Positions 7,016-15,066 of a DNA stretch of 16,033 nucleotides are shown here, one piece after another. Made by a program: the position numbers and the translations under genes. Position 1 is the stretch's first letter. The number at the start of each line of letters is the position of its first letter. Where the stretch lies: positions 208,146 to 224,178 of the forward strand of contig DDNC01000002.1 of the NCBI GenBank assembly GCA_002340985.1, written 5' to 3'. This DNA comes from Firmicutes bacterium UBA2530 (lineage in GTDB: Bacteria; Bacillota; Clostridia; Tissierellales; Sedimentibacteraceae). Below the pieces are notes generated by a model, which did not search any database, was not told the origin of the DNA, and saw only the letters and a program-made list of their open reading frames with translations.

Positions 7016-7603
7016 ATGGAAAATAATAATTATATTGTACTTAGTACTGATAAAGAACTGAAAATTCTAATGTCTCCAATAAGACAAAAGATAATAAAAA
7101 TAATGAGCAGAGAAGGCAAACCGGTAACATCCAAATATATAGCAGATAAATTAGATATCTCGCCATCTTCATCGCAGCATCACATAAAGCAGCTGCAACA
7201 GATAGGGATAATAGAATTTGATCATAACGAGGTTATAAACGGTATAACTGCAAGGTATCTTAGATTAACTGAAAAAACTGTCAGTATAGGTCAGGCCATA
7301 AATGATGATTTAACATCAGAACGTGATGTATTGGCAAGAAGTATATTAAACAAAACATATGATGGATATAAAGAGCTAATAAATGAAAAGAGACAGCTAT
7401 TAGCAGAGGAATATAGAAAAGGAAATAAACTTGTTGACCAATTGACAGGAGTTGTGCATCTGTCTACAGAAGAAGCTAATGAACTATTTGATATTATTGA
7501 TAATTTTATAAAAAAACATTCAAAGGCATCTGATAACTCCCATCCATATGAATATGCATTAATTGCATATAGGGCTGATTTAAATGATAAAGAGATGGAT
7601 TAA
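7016..7603 (+). CDS. ArsR-like winged helix transcriptional regulator
   Basis: A 195-residue DNA-binding protein. Residues about 14-85 form an ArsR-like winged helix-turn-helix: ILMSPIRQKIIKIM (17-30), YIADKLDISPSSSQHHIKQL (41-60, helix-turn-helix with the recognition helix at its end), then the wing with GITARYLRLT (76-85). The remaining 110 residues are mostly helical and could dimerise or sense a ligand. They contain no cysteine at all, which argues against cysteine metal sites of the ArsR/SmtB kind. I chose the ATG at 7016 over a TTG at 7001, because the GGAGG ribosome site (7006-7010) lies between them. The MFS gene starts 2 bases after its stop, so it very probably regulates that transporter in response to a toxic compound. 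Confidence 0.82.
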   Translation: MENNNYIVLSTDKELKILMSPIRQKIIKIMSREGKPVTSKYIADKLDISPSSSQHHIKQLQQIGIIEFDHNEVINGITARYLRLTEKTVSIGQAINDDLTSERDVLARSILNKTYDGYKELINEKRQLLAEEYRKGNKLVDQLTGVVHLSTEEANELFDIIDNFIKKHSKASDNSHPYEYALIAYRADLNDKEMD

Positions 7604-7605
7604 GT

Positions 7606-8886
7606 ATGAGAGTAAAATTATATTCATTTATATTATTACTGAACTCATACATTACAGGACTTCTTGTACCTGTTTTAAGCTTGCTTTTAATAGATAAAGG
7701 AGCTACCCTCAGCGGACTTTCTGCTGTGATAGGAGTATATTCCTTTACAGTGATTGTGTCAGAATTGCCATCAGGTATAATGGCGGATTTAATTGGAAGG
7801 AAAAAAACTTTTTGCTTGTCCTTGGTTATATCTCTAATATTTTCTGTAGTTATTCTTTTAGGTAATGGCGTTGTAGCTTTATATTTAGGAATGTTTATTT
7901 ATGGGTTAAACAGGGCTATTTCTTCCGGTTCATTTGAGGCTTTGTTCATAGATTCATATATCAATGAATTTGGTAAGGATAAGCTGCATGCTGTAACGAC
8001 AAGGATAAACGTTATAGATGCTCTTGGCTTATCAGCAGGAGCATTAACAGGGGGATACCTGCCTGAAATATCAAGTATTTATTTTTCTTCAATAGGAACG
8101 TATGATTTAAGTCTTATTGTAAGAATAATATTAACAATTATAGTTTTAATATTTGCAATGGTATATATAAAAGAGACTGCTGTATATGAAAATAAAAAAC
8201 AAGTTACACTAATTGAACATATTAAAAGCAGCTCAAACATAGTAATTGAAAATAAAAACATAATATGCATATTTATCTCTGTTTTTTCAACAGGCTTCTT
8301 ATTTAGCTCATTGGAAACATATTGGCAGCCGCATTTTATTTCCTTGATGCCTGACAACAGTGCAATGTTTCTATTGGGAATTATTGCTTTTATGTATTTT
8401 GCAGCAGCAATGGCAGGCAATCTTCTTTATAGCAGAATATTCAGCAAGCATAATCCTAAAAGTATATATTTATTGCTTAGAAGTATCTTAGCTGTAGTAT
8501 TAATTATAACTGCATTACAAACAAATATGATTTTATTTATAATATTTTATACATTAATATATTTAATTTTCGGCATGGCTAATATACCTGAGAGTGTTAT
8601 ACTTAATGGAGAAATACCTAATGAATCAAGAGCCTCGGTTTTATCTTTAAATTCATTGATATCGCAAGTCGGAATGCTGTCAGGATCTTTTATAAACAGC
8701 GCTATTATTAATCATACAACAATTAGCGGTTTGTGGCTCATTGCTGCATGTGTGATAATAGCAACCATATTTATTATTCATAAGAAACTTATGTCACCGC
8801 AAACTAAAAGTGAAGCTACATTATCTGAGGAAATAAACCAAACTGAAAATGAAGCTATACTGTCTGAGGAAATAAATCAATATTAG
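7606..8886 (+). CDS. MFS efflux transporter
   Basis: A 426-residue major facilitator superfamily transporter with about 12 membrane segments. The loop between helices 2 and 3 carries motif A as GIMADLIGRKK (57-67), and an acidic or polar stretch splits the two halves near 190-215. It is likely a proton-driven drug or metabolite exporter in the plasma membrane; the substrate is unknown. It starts 2 bases after the regulator stop, which implies coupled expression, with no strong ribosome site of its own. Its last 26 residues form an acidic cytoplasmic tail with a tandem repeat, EATLSEEINQ (403-412) and EAILSEEINQ (416-425). Codon use (frequent ATA, TTA) and base composition look more AT-rich than the ABC genes that follow. 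Confidence 0.88.
   Translation: MRVKLYSFILLLNSYITGLLVPVLSLLLIDKGATLSGLSAVIGVYSFTVIVSELPSGIMADLIGRKKTFCLSLVISLIFSVVILLGNGVVALYLGMFIYGLNRAISSGSFEALFIDSYINEFGKDKLHAVTTRINVIDALGLSAGALTGGYLPEISSIYFSSIGTYDLSLIVRIILTIIVLIFAMVYIKETAVYENKKQVTLIEHIKSSSNIVIENKNIICIFISVFSTGFLFSSLETYWQPHFISLMPDNSAMFLLGIIAFMYFAAAMAGNLLYSRIFSKHNPKSIYLLLRSILAVVLIITALQTNMILFIIFYTLIYLIFGMANIPESVILNGEIPNESRASVLSLNSLISQVGMLSGSFINSAIINHTTISGLWLIAACVIIATIFIIHKKLMSPQTKSEATLSEEINQTENEAILSEEINQY
8812..8880 (+). repeat. Two-copy tandem repeat in the MFS tail
   Basis: Two 30-base units (8812-8841 and 8851-8880), with a 39-base period, begin GAAGCTA and contain the shared block CTGAGGAAATAAA. They differ at only a few, mostly silent, positions. 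The unit encodes EA(T/I)LSEEINQ twice at the C-terminus of the MFS protein. It looks like a recent internal duplication. Confidence 0.8.
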
Positions 8887-8939
8887 TTTTTACAAATGAA
8901 CGACTATTTTTTGCATTTTCTCCACAATAGCCACATTTA

Positions 8940-8948
8940 TGATATAAT
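8940..8948 (+). promoter_or_regulatory. Extended -10 promoter of the ABC exporter genes
   Basis: TG (8940-8941), one base and a consensus TATAAT (8943-8948) form an ideal extended -10 element. No good -35 is visible at the expected distance, which extended -10 promoters tolerate. The start point predicted near 8955 lies after the ATG at 8951 and so supports the later start at 8978. Confidence 0.6.
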
Positions 8949-8977
8949 ATATGCATCAGGATATTTATGGAGGTATT

Positions 8978-9748
8978 ATGGCTGAAGTATTGAAGTTAAA
9001 TCATATAAGTAAAAGATTTGGTGATAAGGAAGTTTTAAAGGATATTGATTTCACTGTGAACAGCGGGGAAATCATAGGCTACATAGGCTCCAACGGAGCG
9101 GGTAAGAGCACGACAATCAAAATTATTTTAGGGCTTATGGATGACTATGGCGGTGATGTGTATGTGTTCGGAGAAAATGTAAGGGGTACATACGACTATA
9201 AAAAAAGGATTGGCTATGTGCCCGAGGTATCGGATATGTATGATAATCTTACAGCACGAGAATACATAAGCTTTATTGGGATGCTTTATGGAATAAGTTC
9301 TAAGAATGCACTGTCAAAGGCAGTGGAAATGATGAGTGTATTTGGTATCGAGGATGCAATTGATGGCAGAATTCATACATTTTCCAAGGGAATGAGGCAG
9401 AAGCTTTCTATAATAACGGGCATGCTTCACAATCCGGATATTTTGTTTTTGGATGAACCACTCAGCGGAATCGATGCAAACAGCGTGCTTGTGTTCAAGG
9501 AAATAATGCAGGGTCTTAAAAATGCGGAAAAGACAATATTTTATTCCTCACATATTTTAGAGGTGGTGGAAAAGCTCAGCGACAGGATATTGCTTTTGAA
9601 TGAGGGAAATATTGTAATTGACGGTACAATTGAAGAGGTTATGCAAAAGCAAACTGACTCCTCTCTTGAATCTGTTTTTAATGACATGACGGGCTTTCAT
9701 AACCATGTGCAGCTTGCGGAACGCTTTGTTTCAGCATTCATGAGTTGA
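8978..9748 (+). CDS. ABC transporter ATP-binding protein
   Basis: A 256-residue nucleotide-binding subunit of an ABC-2-type exporter. Motifs are in order: Walker A GSNGAGKST (37-45), Q-loop region replaced by VPEVSDMYDNLTAREY (81-96), signature FSKGMRQKLSI (135-145, the FSKGM variant usual in ABC-2 exporters), Walker B ILFLDEP with catalytic Glu160, D-loop SGID (163-166) and H-loop His192. The Q-loop glutamine position appears as Glu83. I start at 8978, where a GGAGGT site (8969-8974) precedes the family N-terminus MAEVLKLNHISKRFG. The frame extends nine codons upstream to 8951, too close to the -10 box. The permease gene follows after 10 bases. Confidence 0.93.
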   Translation: MAEVLKLNHISKRFGDKEVLKDIDFTVNSGEIIGYIGSNGAGKSTTIKIILGLMDDYGGDVYVFGENVRGTYDYKKRIGYVPEVSDMYDNLTAREYISFIGMLYGISSKNALSKAVEMMSVFGIEDAIDGRIHTFSKGMRQKLSIITGMLHNPDILFLDEPLSGIDANSVLVFKEIMQGLKNAEKTIFYSSHILEVVEKLSDRILLLNEGNIVIDGTIEEVMQKQTDSSLESVFNDMTGFHNHVQLAERFVSAFMS

Positions 9749-9758
9749 GGGTAGCCAT

Positions 9759-11387
9759 ATGAACGGTTTTTTATCATTAAAAATTCTTGATAAATTTGGT
9801 GGGATATTCACAAAGATTGGCATTGATTATGAAGTCATGCGAGCTATTTTGGAGGCGAAGCTGACTTTGGACAGCAGGAGGGTATCTATTACAGACGGCG
9901 GCAGAAAAAGCAAATCCGAAAATATCTCCTTTATTAAAAGATATCTTCTTCACTTAATTTTCGGAGTATTTCTTGCAGCATTCATTTATTTTATAAAAGA
10001 TGAAATGATTCGTATGATTTATTTTGCCGGAGCGTTTTTCTTTATGACAACAATGTATCTCATATCAGATTTCTCATTTGTGCTGCTGGATACAAGAGAC
10101 AAAAACATTCTTATGACAAAGCCCATTGACGGCAAGGTCGTGTCCATGTCAAAGGTTCTCCATATTTTAATATACATGATAAGCCTGAATACATTTATTG
10201 CGGGGCCTTCCATGGTTGTAATTGTGTATCAAAACGGCATGGTTGCTGCTCCTGTGTTCATACTTGAAATACTCTTGATGGACCTTCTCATATTTTTAAT
10301 CACGGCATTTATCTACATCCTTGTGTTGAGGTTTTTTGACGGTGAGCTATTGAGAAATATAATCAACTTCATACAAATAGCACTTACTATATTAGTGAGT
10401 ATAGGTTATCAGATAGCCGTGAGAATGATTGATTTTTCGGAACTCCAAAATATTTCATATAAATTTGAGCCTCATAACTATTTCAACCCTATACTTTGGT
10501 TCGGAGCACCATTTGAAATGTTGTTCAACAATGGAAGAGAGCCGTATCTTTATGTATTTACGGCATTGATGATAATTGTTCCGGTAATCAGCTTCGCCAT
10601 ATATTTGAAGCTGAGCAGAAAAATGGAGTCTCTCCTGCTCAAGCTCGACGGAGAAGAGAGAGGGCGGTCACAGAATCGCAGATATGAATGGTTTTTAGGT
10701 AACATCCTAAGTAAAAATGAAACTGTAAGGCAGGCATTTCACTTTTCTAACGGAATTTTGCGCAGCGACAGAAGCTTAAAGCTAAAAATATATCCGGCTC
10801 TCGCTACAGGAGTAATGGTTCCAGTTATAATGATTTTCAATTCCAGTACCAGAGGCAGTCAGTTGGAGACGACAGGATATGAGTACCTGTTTCTTTATTT
10901 TAATCTTATAATAATACCAAATATATTGAATCTTATGCTGTATTCGTCAGCATGGAAGGGAGCATACGTGTACGGCTCTTCCGGATTTGGAGATTTCAAA
11001 TCATTATACAGAGGAATCATGTTGTCGGCTGCGACATTTCTTATAATTCCCGTAATGCTGCTGAGCTGTGCTATTTATCTGATTCTCTTCAAGGGCAGAT
11101 TTATAATGGATATGACTGTTTTCATGCTTGCAAACATCGCGGTGCTTCCAGTTATGGGAAGATTGAGCCTGAAATCTCTCCCGTTTTCAATGGCCTTGGA
11201 TGATTCTAATCAAAACAAAAACTTTGATGCATTTTTCGCTTCATTGGGTATTGTTGCCTGTACAGCTGCAATACATGGAGTCTCACATATTGTACCAATG
11301 GGTATATACATCTGTGCCGCGTTAATGATAATAAGCATACCGCTGAGCTGGAAATTTGTCGTACCGGAAAAAATAAAAGGAATATAA
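9759..11387 (+). CDS. ABC exporter permease, large ABC-2-like type
   Basis: A 542-residue polytopic membrane protein, cotranscribed with the ATPase just upstream and almost certainly its membrane partner. About twelve hydrophobic segments can be drawn (roughly 62-80, 84-108, 133-157, 164-190, 202-222, 263-284, 345-361, 376-396, 420-444, 450-467, 489-509 and 514-535), separated by a long cytoplasmic loop at about 285-342. The phrase SDFSFVLLDTRDKNILMTKP (103-122) is typical of a Firmicute family of large putative ABC exporters. It is about twice the length of a usual six-helix ABC-2 permease. The substrate is unknown. The start follows a GAGGG site. Confidence 0.8.
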   Translation: MNGFLSLKILDKFGGIFTKIGIDYEVMRAILEAKLTLDSRRVSITDGGRKSKSENISFIKRYLLHLIFGVFLAAFIYFIKDEMIRMIYFAGAFFFMTTMYLISDFSFVLLDTRDKNILMTKPIDGKVVSMSKVLHILIYMISLNTFIAGPSMVVIVYQNGMVAAPVFILEILLMDLLIFLITAFIYILVLRFFDGELLRNIINFIQIALTILVSIGYQIAVRMIDFSELQNISYKFEPHNYFNPILWFGAPFEMLFNNGREPYLYVFTALMIIVPVISFAIYLKLSRKMESLLLKLDGEERGRSQNRRYEWFLGNILSKNETVRQAFHFSNGILRSDRSLKLKIYPALATGVMVPVIMIFNSSTRGSQLETTGYEYLFLYFNLIIIPNILNLMLYSSAWKGAYVYGSSGFGDFKSLYRGIMLSAATFLIIPVMLLSCAIYLILFKGRFIMDMTVFMLANIAVLPVMGRLSLKSLPFSMALDDSNQNKNFDAFFASLGIVACTAAIHGVSHIVPMGIYICAALMIISIPLSWKFVVPEKIKGI

Positions 11388-11391
11388 TTGC

Positions 11392-11421
11392 TTGTTTATT
11401 ATTTGTATATTTTGGTATACA
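11392..11421 (+). promoter_or_regulatory. Probable promoter of the AI-2E family gene
   Basis: TTGTTT (11392-11397) and an extended -10, TGG-TATACA (11413-11421, hexamer 11416-11421), are separated by 18 bases in the 68-base gap before the gene starting at 11456. The match is moderate. Confidence 0.45.
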
Positions 11422-11455
11422 ATAATAATCAGAATTTTATTGAACGGAGAATTAT

Positions 11456-12565
11456 ATGATTAATGATGGTAAAAAACAGATATCTATTGTTAAGATAATT
11501 GTTTTCACAGGAATGGTGCTTTTGGCTGTATTGAATTTCAGCAAAATAATCAACATGTCATGGAAAATATACAATGTTTTGTCGCCACTTATTTTAGGTG
11601 CGATAATGGCATTTGTGCTGAATATTTTGGTTGACACTTATGAGAAAATATATTTTCCGAAGAGTAAGAATAAGGCAATAGTTAAGTCCCGGAGGGGAGT
11701 TTGTATATTCTTATCCATATTGACCATTGTATTAGCGGTAATATTTTTTCTTAATATTATCATACCCCAGGTTGCCAAGTTTATATCTCTGCTGATAAAG
11801 GGGTTCCCGGCAGTATATGACAGGGTCGTGAAATGGGCTTTTGAGCATGTTGATGATGTTCCTCTGCTTCAGCAAAGATTGAAGGAGCTCAATATGAACG
11901 GAGAGGAAGTTCTGAAAAGAGGTCTGGCAATTGCGGGCAACTGGACATTCGGAACGGTTTCGCTCATAGGCTCTGCATTTGGTACAATATTCAAAATAAT
12001 TGTTGCTTTGACTTTCAGCATGTACATATTGGCGGACAAGGAAAATCTGAAAAGAAAGTTTGATAAGCTATTAAGGGCATACGTGAAGAAGGAAAAAATA
12101 AAAAAACTGTATGAGGTACTTAGAGTTGCTGATGAATCATTTTCAAGCTATATTGTGGGACAGTGCAAGGAGGCTGTAATACTTGGAGGCCTTTGCACAT
12201 TAGGCATGGTTGTATTAGGCTTCCCATATGCAAGGGTAATCGGACCTGTAATCGGACTTACTGCCCTTATTCCAATGGTGGGTGCATATATAGGTGCGGC
12301 GCTTGGATTTATTTTGATAGTTACAGTTGATTCATTTCAGGCCGTTCTGTTTCTGGCATTCATTGTTGTACTGCAGCAGGTTGAAGGTAATCTTATTTAT
12401 CCAAAGGTTGTGGGTGAAAGCATCGGACTTCCGGGAATATGGGTTTTTGCCGCTGTGATAGCAGGCGGGGGACTGATGGGAATACCGGGCATACTGTTTG
12501 GAGTACCTGTGGCAGCAACTATTTACAAGCTTCTAAGCAAAAGAGTTAACAAGAAACTAAGTTAA
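11456..12565 (+). CDS. AI-2E family (PerM/UPF0118) membrane transporter
   Basis: A 369-residue polytopic protein of the AI-2E family. Members include E. coli TqsA (exports autoinducer-2) and the PerM-like group, some of which act as sodium/proton antiporters. Two N-terminal helices (about 11-28 and 40-58) are followed by helices near 82-105 and 180-193 and by the C-terminal helix bundle. That bundle holds the family hallmark GPVIGLTALIPMVGAYIGA (263-281), LQQVEGNLIYPKVVGESIGL (306-325) and GGLMGIPGILFGVPVAA (338-354). A soluble stretch (about 105-175) lies between. The length is typical. The name reflects family, not a demonstrated substrate, and no quorum-sensing genes are nearby. The ATG follows CGGAGA. 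Confidence 0.9.
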   Translation: MINDGKKQISIVKIIVFTGMVLLAVLNFSKIINMSWKIYNVLSPLILGAIMAFVLNILVDTYEKIYFPKSKNKAIVKSRRGVCIFLSILTIVLAVIFFLNIIIPQVAKFISLLIKGFPAVYDRVVKWAFEHVDDVPLLQQRLKELNMNGEEVLKRGLAIAGNWTFGTVSLIGSAFGTIFKIIVALTFSMYILADKENLKRKFDKLLRAYVKKEKIKKLYEVLRVADESFSSYIVGQCKEAVILGGLCTLGMVVLGFPYARVIGPVIGLTALIPMVGAYIGAALGFILIVTVDSFQAVLFLAFIVVLQQVEGNLIYPKVVGESIGLPGIWVFAAVIAGGGLMGIPGILFGVPVAATIYKLLSKRVNKKLS

Positions 12566-12600
12566 AATAGCTAAGATAAATTTATGCCTAAGGAGGCGCC

Positions 12601-12999
12601 ATGGAAGAAAAAAAGAAATTAGAAACAATAGATGAATACATTGCGGAATATCCGGCAGAATTGCAGGTAATAATGCAGGAATTGAGGGAATTTATAAAGA
12701 AATGCTCCCCAGAGGCTACGGAAAGAATCAGCTGGGGCATGCCAACATTTTACCTGCAGGGCAACTTGGTTCATTTTGCAATGAATAAGGGATATATAGG
12801 ACTGTATCCCGGAGAGTCGGGAGTTTCGGTGTTCATAGATGATTTAGCTGATTACACAACCACAAAGGGGTCAATTCATCTTCCGCTGAATAAGCCCATG
12901 CCCTATGATTTGATTAAAAGGATTGTGGAATACAGGATAGATGAAAATAAAAGAATTGTCCAGGAAAGACTGGAAAAAAAGAAAAATAAGAAAAAGTAA
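12601..12999 (+). CDS. DUF1801 (YdhG-like, frataxin-fold) protein
   Basis: A 132-residue soluble protein of the DUF1801/YdhG group, whose fold resembles frataxin; a B. subtilis relative has been proposed as an iron chaperone. Typical features are TIDEYIAEYPAELQVIMQEL (9-28), the conserved ISWGMPTFYLQGNLVHFA (43-60) and the KGSIHLPLNKPMPYDLIKRI stretch (about 89-108). It ends in an unusually lysine-rich tail (about 123-132). An excellent AAGGAGG site lies four bases before the ATG. It follows the AI-2E gene by 35 bases and may share its promoter. The iron role is inference from relatives. Confidence 0.83.
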   Translation: MEEKKKLETIDEYIAEYPAELQVIMQELREFIKKCSPEATERISWGMPTFYLQGNLVHFAMNKGYIGLYPGESGVSVFIDDLADYTTTKGSIHLPLNKPMPYDLIKRIVEYRIDENKRIVQERLEKKKNKKK

Positions 13000-13009
13000 T
13001 GTATACCCT

Positions 13010-13047
13010 AACCTCATTTTTTAAAATATTTTTTGAAAAGTGGGGTT
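13010..13047 (+). terminator. Long hairpin after the DUF1801 gene, possible terminator
   Basis: AACCTCATTTTTT (13010-13022) can pair along all 13 positions with GAAAAGTGGGGTT (13035-13047) if three G-U pairs are allowed, leaving a 12-base loop. It stands 11 bases after the DUF1801 stop. The sequence after it (ATTTAATTATTTC) is U-rich but interrupted, so it would be a weak terminator, or a structure in the leader of the following sigma factor gene. Confidence 0.5.
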
Positions 13048-13117
13048 ATTTAATTATTTCAAAAATGAAAACACAATTTTACTTACTCTAATATACAGAA
13101 AGGAAGGTACGGATGCA

Positions 13118-13597
13118 ATGTTTGGAGCGAAGAATATTGACAAGGATAAATATATATCATTAATAGCTGAAAGTAAAGAAATGATGTACAGGATTGCATT
13201 TGGTTATCTTCATGATGAAACTAAGGCTTTAGATGCCGTCGATGAGGCTGCGTATCTGGGATATGTTAATTTAGGCTCCTTAAGAGAGCCTCAATATTTC
13301 AAGACATGGATTGTACGAATCCTTATTAATGAGTGTCACAAAATTTTAAGGAAGAGCAAGAGGGAGTTTTATGTTGATGAAATTCCTGAAAACAGCAGGG
13401 ATTTTGGTGAAGATACGGTGCATTTGAAGCTTGCGTTGAACAATTTGCCCGCGGAATTAAAAAAGATTTTAATTCTAAGATATTTCGGTGGCTACACCAT
13501 AGGTGAAACGGCAAAGATTCTGGAGATTCCGGAGGGGACTGTATCCACCAGAACCAGAAAGGCCTTGCAAATACTCAGGGTAGAATATTCAGATTAG
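13118..13597 (+). CDS. ECF sigma factor
   Basis: A 159-residue RNA polymerase sigma-70 factor of the extracytoplasmic function type, with only regions 2 and 4. Region 2 spans about 20-80 (MMYRIAFGYL-HDETKALDAVDEAAYLGYVN, then YFKTWIVRILINECHK, 60-75). Region 4 spans about 105-156, with LNNLPAELKKILILRYFGGY (107-126) and the DNA-reading EGTVSTRTRKAL (139-150). The frame is open upstream to a GTG at 13040, but that codon lies in a hairpin arm and its reading lacks family likeness. I therefore take the ATG at 13118, which follows AAGGAAGG. The gene 13 bases downstream is its probable anti-sigma factor. It resembles the SigV-like group by eye. Confidence 0.9.
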   Translation: MFGAKNIDKDKYISLIAESKEMMYRIAFGYLHDETKALDAVDEAAYLGYVNLGSLREPQYFKTWIVRILINECHKILRKSKREFYVDEIPENSRDFGEDTVHLKLALNNLPAELKKILILRYFGGYTIGETAKILEIPEGTVSTRTRKALQILRVEYSD

Positions 13598-13610
13598 GAG
13601 GGAGTATGTC

Positions 13611-14993
13611 ATGTCAGATAACAACGAAAAATTCAATAAATTAGTAAGTGAATCCTTTAAATATCCAGAGAAGCTGTCCGGTACAGGGGACAGACTGAGG
13701 ATGCGTATGAATAAACATAGGAGAAAGAAAAGAAGTTTTGTTGCTTCAATATCTGCTCTGGCAGCATCGCTGATGTTTGTTCTGCTGGTGAACACAAGCA
13801 CAGCCTTTGCAAATGTGGTTGCGGAAATGCCTGTCATAGGACAGCTTGCCGAATTTGTAAAATTAAATAAAAGCCTCAGCAAGGCAATTGAAAATGATTA
13901 CGTGCAGGAGATTAATCTGATTGCATGGGATGGAGATAGAAGCCTTTTTTTACCCTATGTTATTGCAGATGAAAAAAATTTAGTGTTATTTTTACGTTTG
14001 CCTGATGAATATAAGCTCGAGGACGGAGAATGGATTAATATATTCATAGACAATATGGAAGACGGAAAAACCGGAGAAAAAATAGAAGGTTACAGCTATT
14101 CATCCAGTGGAATATCTCCAGATACCATAAAGGATAATAGCTTTGCAATTATTCAATGCTATTTTGCTGATGGAAATCTTCCGAAATCCTTGGACATCGA
14201 ATTAGAAATGAACCATGAGAGCAGAACAGCGGAACATAAAGAAGAAGAGACATCCATATATGATGAATATGAACCCGAAATACATTTGGAAAAAATGGGG
14301 GTATTCAAGTTCAGCCTGGATTTGCACGATTTCGCGGAGCCTATTATTTATGAAATAAATGAGAAGCACACCGTAATGGGACAGCAAATTGTTGTGGACA
14401 ACATCAAGGTGTATCCTGCCGGAACTGAAGTGAATTTTCTATTTTCCGATGACAATACGGCTTGGATTAAAGGAATTGACGCGGAGGTGCTGCTTGAGAA
14501 TGGGTCGGTATACAAAGGAAACGGCAATGGAATCAGCGCAATGCACTATGCCGAAAATAAAGGTATGAGTGTCTTCATTGAATCAAACTACTTTGATAAA
14601 TCCGAAAAACAAAAGCTTGTAATCAAAGCGGTACGCTTGTTGAACAAGGACGAGGAATATATCACAGTAGATGTTGACAACAAAACCATTGAACCAAAGG
14701 TCAAAGGGATGGAATTAAAGCAGGTAATCAGTAAATCGGGAAACGCAACCTTGGTGTTTTTTACAGAAACTGAAAAGGGAGACAGCTTCGGAATGTTCGA
14801 CTTTAAATACAGTGACACGGGAGGGAATGAATATGAGCTCAAATCAGAAGGAACCTCACCGGGAAATAACGGCATGGAAACAATGATTACGATAAAGTCT
14901 CCTACGGATGGGAAGGTTATATTAAAAAGAGCACTGACTCCGAGGATATATCCGGATAGACCTATAGATATTAATATTCCAATGCCTAAATAA
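13611..14993 (+). CDS. DUF4179 membrane protein, probable anti-sigma factor
   Basis: A 460-residue single-pass membrane protein encoded directly after the ECF sigma gene. The basic cytoplasmic tail is short (1-42, ending HRRKKR). One membrane helix (about 43-66) follows, and the rest lies outside. Residues about 45-130 fit DUF4179, with FANVVAEMPVIGQLAEFVK (66-84) and LSKAIENDYVQEI (89-101). Near 250-290 the phrase VMGQQIVVDNIKVYPAGTEV resembles the DUF5643-type module seen in the same proteins. Such proteins pair with ECF sigma factors in Clostridia and Bacilli and are presumed to hold them at the membrane until an envelope signal arrives. The ribosome site GGAGGGAG overlaps the sigma stop codon. 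An out-of-frame ATG at 13606 is ignored. The tail is shorter than a standard anti-sigma domain, so the binding mode is uncertain. Confidence 0.82.
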   Translation: MSDNNEKFNKLVSESFKYPEKLSGTGDRLRMRMNKHRRKKRSFVASISALAASLMFVLLVNTSTAFANVVAEMPVIGQLAEFVKLNKSLSKAIENDYVQEINLIAWDGDRSLFLPYVIADEKNLVLFLRLPDEYKLEDGEWINIFIDNMEDGKTGEKIEGYSYSSSGISPDTIKDNSFAIIQCYFADGNLPKSLDIELEMNHESRTAEHKEEETSIYDEYEPEIHLEKMGVFKFSLDLHDFAEPIIYEINEKHTVMGQQIVVDNIKVYPAGTEVNFLFSDDNTAWIKGIDAEVLLENGSVYKGNGNGISAMHYAENKGMSVFIESNYFDKSEKQKLVIKAVRLLNKDEEYITVDVDNKTIEPKVKGMELKQVISKSGNATLVFFTETEKGDSFGMFDFKYSDTGGNEYELKSEGTSPGNNGMETMITIKSPTDGKVILKRALTPRIYPDRPIDINIPMPK

Positions 14994-15010
14994 AAAATGT
15001 TATAATATGT

Positions 15011-15049
15011 AAAAAAGGTTCCGGTCACACAGTGAAATGGAACCTTTTT
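15011..15049. terminator. Strong bidirectional-type terminator
   Basis: AAAAAGGTTCC (15012-15022) pairs perfectly over 11 bases with GGAACCTTTTT (15039-15049). The intervening TCAC-ACA-GTGA adds an inner stem. An A-run on one side and a T-run on the other allow it to work on both strands. It ends the sigma/anti-sigma operon and separates it from the second GH18 gene. Confidence 0.92.
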
Positions 15050-15066
15050 CCGATTAATCCGTCTTA

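Noticed and set aside
8951..8977. Nine-codon extension of the ABC ATPase
   Set aside because: The ATG at 8951 is three bases from the -10 box and would precede the transcript start; the GGAGGT site serves 8978.
13040..13117. 26-residue N-terminal extension of the sigma factor from GTG 13040
   Set aside because: It begins inside a hairpin arm, has no ribosome site and reads unlike ECF region 1/2; ATG 13118 follows AAGGAAGG.
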